Assembly: GCF_020085105.1 (NCBI RefSeq)
Contig: NC_058047.1
Span: 21,842,001-21,906,000 of the forward strand
DNA length: 64,000 nucleotides
Source: Siniperca chuatsi
Lineage: Eukaryota > Chordata > Actinopteri > Centrarchiformes > Sinipercidae
Direction of reading: 5' to 3'
In this document: positions 39,101 to 64,000 of the stretch, in pieces
Layout of the letters: every line of letters begins with the position of its first letter
How positions within the stretch are numbered: position 1 is the stretch's first letter
Notes under the pieces: generated by a model
Seen by the model: the letters and a program-made list of their open reading frames with translations, nothing else
Told to the model about the DNA's origin: nothing
The model's database searches: none
Translations under genes and position numbers: made by a program

Positions 39101-42100
39101 TGTTTATTAGTTCATTTCATCAGTGTTTTAATTGCCTGCCTCTCTCTTCTCTGTCAGCTCTATATTCAGACACTACCGAGTGGTTCGTAAACATGACGGG
39201 TGCTTTGCCATTGATGTGGACAATCCTGTGAGTATTAAAAAATCTGATCCAGATTAAGGTACTTAAGTAATTAAGGTACATAAGTTACTTTAGTAAGTAA
39301 AGTACTTAAGTTAAGAAAGAACAAGTTGCACTTGATAGCTGGAGGCTTTATTGTTCAGGTGAGAGAGGAGATGGAAGTGTACTTCATAATAACTTTAGCG
39401 CATGACTTCCTGTAAAGATAAGGACGATTACTGGTTAGTTAGTGACGTTAGTTCAGTCACCACAGACATATTTCTTCTGCCCAAGTGTTGGATAAGGCTT
39501 TCATTTGCGGCTAGTCACATGACTCACCTCTGATCATTGTATTAAATTACTGGCATAAAGTGACACATGCATGCAGGGTGCGTGTTTGCACTGGCAAGGT
39601 GTTTTTGCATATAGTTAACATTGTTCCACATGATTCTCAGCACTAATGACACATAACCAGTTATTAAACTCAATTGCAGGTTGCAAGATAATTGTGATAT
39701 GTATATTGTGTGGTTTTTGTGGTTGAGTCACATCTCACAACACAACCTGTTTTATTTCCTGTATGTATTAAAAAAGAAGCTGTTCTCTGTGCAGGTCCCC
39801 TGTGCCACGCTATGTGATGCGATCAACTATTTAGTGGAAAAAACGGACGGAGTTTTGATTCCTCTCATCATTGAGGAAAAATATGAGACAAACATCTGTA
39901 CGTACAAAAACTGAGACATTTTCATCTTCCTTACATCTCTTTCACTCTAGTTTTCTCTCTTTTAGCCTTTTCTTTGCTCACTCGCTTCGTGTTTAAGTAA
40001 GGTCACCTTTTTAGCTGTGTAATCGTTATTCCATATACCAAACATATACATTTACCAAAAGGTATACATGGCTAATTGAAGTTCTGCCTTTTTTACAGCT
40101 TTTATTTGGTCTGATAATGAAAATGGAGAGAAGAGTGTTCGGCAGGCACCGTCAAACCTTGTCCCACCACGTGTACCTCCCAAACCAGGTAGGGGAGAGC
40201 GGGGCATCTTGTCACACTTTTTGCTTTCACTTTAATTTCTTGGTCTCAGTACCTCACAGTCGCTCATTTTCCATATTAAATTAAATAATATATTCTTGTG
40301 CACATCTCACTTTAATATAGAGTTATAAATGGTTAAGTACAGAATATGCATTTGTTACAAGTTGACCCATCACCGGGTAAGTTGCCACGCTATATTTTTA
40401 AACAAATATGAACATGTATAAAAGTAGAGGCTTTCCACACTAATTTTAGCAGTTAAAACTCAGATTTATTTAGACAGATGTTTCAAATACCAGGGCTTCA
40501 TCAGCATCAGTGTATGAAAATACAGGAACAACCCCTGTTAGCAAATAAACAAACAAATAACAAATAAACAAATAGTCTACCGTGGACACGACAGATTGAT
40601 AGGCCTAAGTCTATGCAGACCAAAATGGACTCTTACTAGAAAAAAAGTGTAAATGAATAACAAATTACAAAAAAATGTATCCTTAACTATGACTTTTTTT
40701 CAGTTCCAATTCAAAAACGATATTTTATCATTATCATTTTTAAATTAAAGGCTTATTATGCACCCTCCTGTGTATTTTGACCAGTTTGTGGCCACATAAT
40801 TTCTAACAATTTAATTACAATACTGTGTGAAGCAGTATATCAACACACACATTGTTGTTTACACGTTGCATAGTAACCACCAACTGCCACTAAACGCAGT
40901 TTAACCCCAAAGGACTGAGACAACTTGCCCCAGAGTGACATGTGTGCTGTTGCTAGCTTACCACAAGCTAGCTTTAGTTTAGGTATCAAAATACACCTTT
41001 TCTCTCCTCTCTTCTGTGCAAAAATAATATAATTGAACATACTTACTTATCGAAGTTTTATTACATAAATAGTGCAGTTTAGTTTTTTTACTTTTATGGT
41101 TAAAAAATATGAAAATTGTCCTCACCTCGGATTACAGGGACATATACTGCATGTCAAGAGCAAAATGACTTCAGAACAGTTGCACATGCAACTGTTAGAT
41201 TTTTGAGATAGCGCCCTCTGGTTTTGGAGATATAACTAGTGTGACAAGATGCCCCGCTCTCCCCTACTGTGTCTATTAATACAAACACACAAGCATGAAC
41301 ACATACAGCCACTAAACTATTTACACTGTTTGTCAAACCTGTTTGCTCTGGCCCTTTGACACATTCAGGTGGAAATTATTAAAAGTAAAATCATTTGACG
41401 AGAATGTTTGTACAAAAATTCATGGCAATGCATTCGATAGTTGTTGAGACGTTTCACTTAAAACCACAAATGTCAACCTTTTGGTGGCACTAGAGGAAAA
41501 CTTGAAGGCTCACCGAAGTTAGTGGGATTCATCCTCTGAGGGACCTTGAATGTCTGTACAATCATGGCAATCCATCCAATAGTCACGTATAAAATAACAC
41601 TGATAAAAATCTTCACGTTAAACTTAATCAACATACATGTTTGTACTGGACATGTTCATTTTCAAAACCTGCATGAAACCAGCAGCTGCTGCTGTTGCCA
41701 GTGTAGCTTGGGCTTTAGGTGTTTTCTCAAGGGTACTGTGACAGCAGTTGTTCACCTTGGTCATTATATCATACAGTATATCAACCCTGTAATAATTATA
41801 ATTACATGTTTTGTTTCGCAGTAGCTCCAAGAATACCGACCCCTGAACCAGTGCCAGCACTCGAAGAAGGGAATTTGTATCTGAATGACATGCGTGAGTA
41901 TAACTCTACTGCCACCAGTCCCATCACTCAATCAATCCATCTATCATTCCTGCCATTTGCTCTTCTTTCTTGCAAACATAAACAGGTGTGACTTCATTTT
42001 TTTCATTGCTATTGCTAACTATAGTCTGTGTTTAAACAGTGGAGACAGAAAAAGAGCCAGTAGATCCCCCAGCCGTTCCACTGCCACGTAAGTCCCTCCA

Positions 42101-42562
42101 TCTTGTCTGTCAATCTCAGAAACTCACAGTGAGAATGTTTTCCCTTTACCTGCTGCATGACTGTAATCATTGATTTTTTATGACCATGAATCGTTGTGTT
42201 TTTGGTCCTCCATAGAAGTGGAGAAAAAACCTCCAAAGAAAGCAATGATGCCTCCAACTCCTGCTCTTCGCAAACGGTCCTCTTCTACATCACCCCCCTC
42301 CTCTGCCTCTTCCACAAACAGCCAGGATCCGAGAATGAGAGTCCACGTAGACACTTTGGGACAGAGTAAGTCCACCTTATCTTCTTTAGATTGTAATTTG
42401 TGCAGATAAATTTTCAGTCTGAATTCATATTTTTCTGTTAAGTGTCATTTTACTTTCTTGCCATAATACCAAATCTTAATTGTCTGATATGCTCTAGTTC
42501 CTCTCACAGCAATAGCTGAGCTGAAACTGAAGTTGGAACAAAAGGTGAGGTGTCAAGAGTGA
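35411..42562 (+). CDS. stap2: STAP2 adaptor protein (PH and SH2 domains)
   Basis: Cytoplasmic adaptor downstream of tyrosine kinases and cytokine receptors; mammalian STAP2 binds BRK, STAT3/5 and Fc-epsilon/Toll signalling parts. Thirteen exons: 35411-35497, 37300-37371, 37506-37625, 37717-37773, 37956-38092, 38698-38829, 39158-39227, 39795-39897, 40099-40188, 41822-41893, 42040-42087, 42216-42365, 42498-42562. All phases close; 400 aa against about 403 in human. PH domain about residues 18-130 (YYEGYLEK at the start, ELWKGYIHSVV at the end). SH2 domain about 160-250 (YHSVSRLEAEMLLE, phosphotyrosine-binding LLLRPGRDGNSF, RHYRVVRKHDG). Then a proline-rich tail (PPRVPPKPAPRIPTPEP) with YLND, a YxN motif, and a C-terminal helix AELKLKLEQK. 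It neighbours fsd1, as in human. Exon 9's donor coincides with a transposon end. Confidence 0.93.
35555..35820. repeat. Dispersed GATTAATCGATTAAT-type teleost repeat, copy 1
   Basis: TCGATTAATCTGTCAATAG at the left, a middle part with TTGCTTGTTTTGTCC and AAATCCTCACATTTGA, and CTAATCGATTAATCCATTAA at the right are shared with copies near 45190 and 61800. It lies in stap2 intron 1. Confidence 0.55.
36132..36180. repeat. (TC)n/(GT)n microsatellite
   Basis: About 17 TC units followed by a short GT run in stap2 intron 1. Confidence 0.9.
40189..41267. mobile_element. 1079-bp TIR element in stap2 intron 9
   Basis: The first 30 bp (GTAGGGGAGAGCGGGGCATC then TTGTCACACT) are repeated exactly in inverted orientation at 41238-41267. 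If the outer TA is the target-site duplication, the terminal repeat starts GGGGAGAGCGGGG, which would fit a Tc1/mariner-like insertion. No transposase frame was found, so it looks non-autonomous. An internal GGGTAAGTTGCCACG near 40375 echoes the end sequence. Its left edge is the 5' splice site of exon 9. Superfamily is inferred only. Confidence 0.8.
41390..41600. repeat. Dispersed teleost repeat with internal direct repeats
   Basis: TTCATGGCAATGCATTCGAT (about 41420) recurs as ATCATGGCAATCCATCCAAT (about 41560), around GTTGAGACGTTTCACTTAAA and GGTGGCACTAGAGGAAAA. This matches a common fish repeat by memory. Not classified. Confidence 0.45.
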
Positions 42563-44804
42563 CCTCTCCTGGCGGGAGCCTCTCAAAGCACCTGTGACTC
42601 ACACCAGTACAGAGCCCAGCTGTTTCCACACAAACAGCCTCTTCCTCCTCTGCATCGTGGCTCTGCTCCTCCTCGTCAGCTGGCTGTCGGCAGGAAAACC
42701 TCTTCGAAGATTAACACTTTATTGATTCACTCTTCTCAGACACTCATTAGCAAATGAATCGACTGTAACGAGGGGTGTACATGTCACATTATCGTGTACA
42801 TTTTGCACATTTACAATTAATAATGGTGTACATTTTCCTTATCAGATTGTATTACATGTGTTGTTTCAGTGTTGTTTTTGTCTACTTTTTTTTTTACATA
42901 GCTAAAATGTTATTCTGTCGAGAGGCATAATAACATTTATATTGTACTGCATGTATCACTGCCTCTCTATACAGTGTAGTGAACTCTGAAAGAAAACAGA
43001 AATTAGAGTTGGCTTGTGGTTACTGTACCTACTGTATGTGAACATATTGTATATATTTTTCAGTGAAGAAAAACTCTTGCTTCTGTCAGATGAAATCAGA
43101 TACATTTGACCAAGCAACTTCTAGTATGTGCCATGCAGCAGTTAGAAGTCAGTCAGAAATCAATCAGTTTTATGATGTTCTATACCTGGTCTATTTCCTG
43201 TGTTACGCTTTTTTTTTTAACTGACATTATTTTCTTACTTTGTTTTTATTACTCGATGACGCAGAAATCCAAGAACAAAGTGCTCTCACTCCTTTATTAC
43301 CTCAATGACTGATACATCGTAGTGGAAAAATTAAACTATTTACAATAAATTGTGACATTATGTTAGCATGTGAAATAAAGTTAACATAATTCTCAGCTTC
43401 TTTAAAGCATTGCAGGCTACAGTTATTCAGGAGACGCATACAGAAGGAGCAACGTGGCAAAGCAAGGCTTGTTACCATGTGTATGACAGAGGTCGGGCGG
43501 TGCATGAATAAGGACTTCATAACATCAGTTTCCAGAGTTTATCACTTTTGTTTCTCACCCAGGCGGACCCCAAACCTGGCTAACTCTCATGATACAATTT
43601 GTTAGCTGAGGCTACTTGCTAGCTATTTGTTATATTTGGACAACAGACAGTCCACTACTCATCAATGGGATTCCTCTTCAGCACATAAAGTGGTGTTATT
43701 AGATATAGACACATACATACTGTACATACAAGCATTAGGGTGCAGTCAGGTGAATAGAATGTATACAGTACAGTCATTTCCAAAATCCTGAAGCCATATC
43801 TGATGACTACATGGAGTTACACTAAAGAAAACTCCCTTCTAACTTTCTGTGCAGAGTCCGGCTGTCAGATTTAACTCCACAGCCAACACTGACTCTGATT
43901 TAAAACTAGCAGAACCTCAGCACTAGCAGTTTCTTGCACGCAAAGTGTGGGACCTGACTACAAAGAGTGAAATGCAGTAAACACTGTTAAGTCTGCATGC
44001 CTTGGCAAGAAATAAATACAACATCCCTAATATGTATTGTTCATTTGTTACAATCCATTAGTTGCTGGCAAAGTAGAATAAATCCTGATTGAGTAATGAA
44101 CTACATTCTATTCAGTAGCATTATGTAGGAGCAGGTTGTTATTTCGGTTACATAGGTTGGTTGATGGATAGAGGCAGAATCATTAAGTGATAATTACCAC
44201 TAAGCTACATTACAACCAGATTATACTAAGACTGACACAATATATTGTTTTAACTTGAAATAGGGAGGCTATTTCTTGCAGTGAAATATTAGCATGTTGG
44301 TATGGATCACCTGATTTGGCCTATCAGTTTGGAGATGAGGAGGAAGGCACAGGGAGAGAGCAGACAGGACAGGCCTTGACCCTGCACCTGCAGCTGGCTG
44401 CATCGATAGTACAACTGAGAGTTTTGGTGATGCAAAGGAAGGAAGGGCAGCGGCCAGCGCTAAATCATTGCTCTAGCAGCAGTGGGACAGTGCTAAATGA
44501 ATGTGTAGAGCGAGGAGAACTACTAAGACTACAGCTAATGTGTCCCAAGTAACCACAAACAGCCAGAGTCATACATCTGAAGAATTCTGTCACTGAGGGC
44601 GCAGATGACTCACTTGTTCCCAAAACCATTTTTGTTGTCATGCAACACAGACACTGCATGTGGAACAGGCTAAGCCATCATATTCCAGTGATGTAACTCT
44701 TCCATGATATGGCTTTGACCGCAGCCAGGGCAGAGGTGATGTTCTGCAGCGGTGACTGTGGTCGAGCAGAGCTGGGAGGCGTCCAGCTGGCTGAGCTGAT
44801 GGGT
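42563..44804. other. Convergent 3' UTRs of stap2 (+) and fsd1 (-)
   Basis: No other gene seen. stap2 polyadenylation signals AATAAA lie at 43344-43349 and 43374-43379. Minus-strand AATAAA (for fsd1) lies at 43293-43298, so the two 3' UTRs may overlap. Neither end is confirmed. Confidence 0.45.
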
Positions 44805-56725
<11,921 letters not shown>

Positions 56726-59053
56726 GGGTGGTTAGTTAAGAGTCTGAGGTATAATTGTGAATAGACTTTAACACTATAACAACACCAACAAATCTTACAG
56801 AGCTTTACAGCATAAAAGCAAGATTAAAAGACTATTTGTGTGAAATACAATGAATAAAACAAGACAACGAGTTAAAACAAAGGGACATATTATAATGAGC
56901 TTAAACATTTATATGTACTGGCTATTGGCTTCTGGAAACACATTTTTAATTTTTTGATGAACTTCATATTGTCATTATGTGACCAGTAAAAATGATAAAA
57001 TGCATGTACCCGTTTCATACTAAAATGCTTCAGGGAGTAAAATCTAATTCTCTAATTGAAACTAAGGCTGATGTTGACTATTGTGCCTCTCATGTGCATG
57101 GCCACACTATAGGCTTGATGGTAGCTTCATTATATTTTGAACAGGGACTCAGAAACCAACCAGCACCTCTACACTATAATACTACTTTGCCTCAAGTTCT
57201 CTCTGTTACTTAGTCTGTGATCATTTAATAAAACATAACTTTTTTTAGGAAAATGCACCCTGAGAGCACAATATGAACTAAAAAAATAAAGGTGTTAGAA
57301 CTACATTTTGTCACAGGGCAACATATTACATAAAAATGCAGAACCCAGTGATACTGTACTACAGTGGTGCAAATCCCCAACACATTTACAAGATATGTAT
57401 TCTTTTTTTGGTTCTTAATCCAGCCTTGCTGATATGGATTTATTTACTTGTCAAGGCAGAGTTTGATTAAAAAAGGAAAAAGAAAAAGAATTACGGCATT
57501 ATGAAGCAATTCTTATGTAGCGATGCTGACTTTCCAATAATGAAAATATAACAACAGTTACATGATGGGTTATTTTATTCTGTTTACATAAAATAAAACA
57601 ACAAACATCAAAAAGTACTTTTGCTTTAGAGACAGAGCTGTAATTGTTTCCAACCCAAAAAATACTTAAATGTGCAACAAGTTACACATAAAATATCAGA
57701 ACACAGAGGAGCTTCATCATGAGATAAGATGCATCTCTGTACTGTAGGCCTTTTTATTTCACCAATAGTACTGTAATTTATAGTATTTTCAGTTCAATTG
57801 AAAATATAGATATATTTCAGCCACAGCACCCACTCAAATTTAAGCAAGCTACTAAACAAATTATTTGAGATCATTTCTCTACTTAGATTACAGGCAGGAC
57901 TACTTTCAATCTCTTTGTGAAAATGAAGTTCATAACGTTGAGGTTTCCGAAGTTATACACCCCCTGTAAACTTGAGATGTTCCTTCTTGTGGCATTTTTT
58001 TTCAACACTGCATGAACAGATCATACACAGACATTTATTATCATGCTACATCCTTTGATTTCAAGTGAATTAAAGACAAGTTGATATATCGGAGTCAATC
58101 AGTGCTGCATATATTTCAGATTTTAACTGTATAATGTCCCAGACTCAGAGCTTATTGTGTTTTTACAGCATCTCTGTAAGCATCTCAACTCTCCTGTATG
58201 AAACCAGGGTGCAAAATTAACTTTTTTGTCCTCTGGCCAAATGGCTGGTGAATGTTCAAAATTTACCAGCCACTCAATAGATTACCATTGTTGTTTTTGG
58301 CTGGTGAGTGAAGCAAATCTACCAGCCGCTTACATATTTTACCAGCATTTGGCTGGTGCACATTTTGTGCCCTGTATGAAACTGTAAGGCAATTACTGAT
58401 TATTTCATCTCTGGTGTCTCTCCTGCAATTATCTTGTAGGTTGTGGTCAGAGATTGAATCAGAAAGTTCATCTGCCCCATCATACTTAGTTGTGTCTTCT
58501 CACAGGAAGCCAAGTGCTCCTTTGCTAGTAAGACACTGTGGGGACAAGGTGAATGTGTTTTAGCACCCTTGCACCAAAACCCACAAGGGTTTCACAAACC
58601 CCTTGTGTCATCTTTGTGTGCCCTGTTTTTTATTTGATGGCATTCAGCAAGTCAGCACATGCACATTTACTGCATCGCACTGAGGGATTCGCTGTCTGCC
58701 TCCAGTCAGCAGAAGTGTGCCTACAGCAGGATGTACATTTTTAGCAATGATGTAGAAGCAGCAGGCCGCTTTGATGTCTTTAGATTAAAAGGAAATGAAA
58801 CAATAGTGCATTTGCTTTTGGTCAGTAATCTCTCTTGTCTTTTTGAAAGCCTACAATACTTTCCATTTTCAGTTGTTATGTATGCAACAACTCTGTGAAA
58901 GCAGCCTATTGTCCCAGTGCAGTAAAACAAAAAACAAAAACTCCTCCTCCCACCCACACACACAGGTTTTTGCGTCTAGCTCGCTTCTGTGCAGAGAGGC
59001 AGGCAGCAGAGACAGGATGAGTCTGAGAAGTAGACCACCTCTCACATGATACA
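56726..59053. other. Intergenic between fsd1 unit B and the Ig receptor
   Basis: AT-rich, no supported gene. Contains one hAT-type MITE (58205-58374). The last 150 bp, with a pyrimidine- and CA-rich stretch near 58940-58960, probably include the receptor promoter and 5' UTR. Confidence 0.55.
58205..58374. mobile_element. 170-bp hAT-type MITE
   Basis: Flanked by a perfect 8-bp duplication TATGAAAC (58197-58204 and 58375-58382), the length typical of hAT elements. Short terminal inverted repeats CAGGGTGCAAAAT / CAGGGCACAAAAT. The interior is several alternating GGCTGGTG and TTACCAGC blocks able to pair with each other. Confidence 0.85.
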
Positions 59054-63329
<4,276 letters not shown>

Positions 63330-63912
63330 AGAAGTCATTGACCTCACAAATCTGTGAATCAACTCCTCCTCATAATTAGTCATAGACTGTAGCTGTGATA
63401 GTAGTTTACTCACTTCAGTGAAATTTGAATGAATTCTTGTATTTTTCATTTCATTATTATATTTTTAATTTTATACTATATTTTTTGGACACGGTTTATG
63501 CTTTTCCCTTAAACTGGAAATGTGTATCTTATTTCATTATTTCCTCTGAGGTATTCCAGTAAAATAGCTATTATGAGCCACTAGATGGCAGATGGTGGAC
63601 GCTGTGAATGGGTAGTGGTGGTTAGTTTTTTCTTTTCTTTCTTGTATTTCAACAGCTGATAATATTTGAACGTTGCCAACTGTAGCCTTTGCATAGTAAT
63701 TAAGCAAACATGGTTATTTCTGGTAGGAATTATAAAGTGATGGGACTGAAACGTTATGCCTGTTTTAAGAGTTTATATAGAATCTTAAAATACTGGAAAT
63801 GCATTTTTTTTCTGTACAGTTTGTAATAGCTTGAATGCATGATACTGACAGGGGTGTCCTGTCACAGTGTAATTTAGCATTTCAACGTGGGATTAATACA
63901 AAACAAAATAAA
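63330..63912 (+). other. Ig receptor 3' UTR
   Basis: Non-coding, AT-rich sequence after the stop codon, with AATAAA at 63907-63912 as the likely polyadenylation signal. Confidence 0.55.
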
Positions 63913-64000
63913 CATTAATATTGTTTTGCGGTTACAGCTGAGTGGTTGCAAAGTGAGCGAGTGCCTTTTTTTTTTTGAAGAAAGGTACGATCAAAAGTCA

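Overview
This window is vertebrate nuclear DNA and almost certainly from a teleost fish. Genes are split by GT-AG introns. Intergenic DNA carries fish-type repeats: a Rex3-like LINE with a GATG tail, Tc1 remnants, hAT-type MITEs, and long GT, TA and TCTA microsatellites. The gene set (pip5k1c, rab11b, marchf2, stap2, fsd1) matches genes that lie together on human 19p13.2-p13.3, so the block is a conserved vertebrate neighbourhood. No prokaryotic, viral or CRISPR feature was seen.

Layout. 1-11.7 kb: 3' end of pip5k1c (+), with the C-terminal talin-binding exon and a second, related exon. 13.0-16 kb: rab11b copy 1 (+). 18.2-23.5 kb or beyond: marchf2 (+). 27.06-29.46 kb: a nested transposon cluster. 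29.57-32.76 kb: rab11b copy 2 on the minus strand. 35.4-43.4 kb: stap2 (+). 44.8-52.3 kb: fsd1 (-), meeting stap2 tail to tail. 52.7-56.7 kb: a second, nearly identical copy of the fsd1 promoter and exons 1-6. 59.05-63.9 kb: a single-Ig-domain, single-pass membrane receptor (+) that I cannot name.

The genes are independent eukaryotic transcription units, not an operon. Several act in membrane traffic and signalling: PIP5K1C makes PI(4,5)P2 at adhesions and synapses, RAB11B runs recycling endosomes, MARCHF2 is an endosomal E3 ligase, STAP2 is a PH-SH2 adaptor, and FSD1 is a microtubule/centrosome protein.

Most notable structure. (1) The two inverted rab11b genes are identical over 511 bp, including a 96-bp intron, yet differ in the other exons: the signature of recent gene conversion. 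(2) A 1079-bp element with perfect 30-bp terminal inverted repeats begins exactly at the 5' splice site of stap2 exon 9. (3) A 4.05-kb tandem repeat over the 5' half of fsd1 differs between copies only by small indels in the stretches compared, which suggests assembly error or a very recent duplication. (4) A second talin-motif-like exon in pip5k1c. (5) Repeats lie directly against two other splice acceptors (marchf2 and the Ig receptor). I found no convincing new system beyond these. Exon ends were placed by hand from splice sites, phase and remembered homologues.
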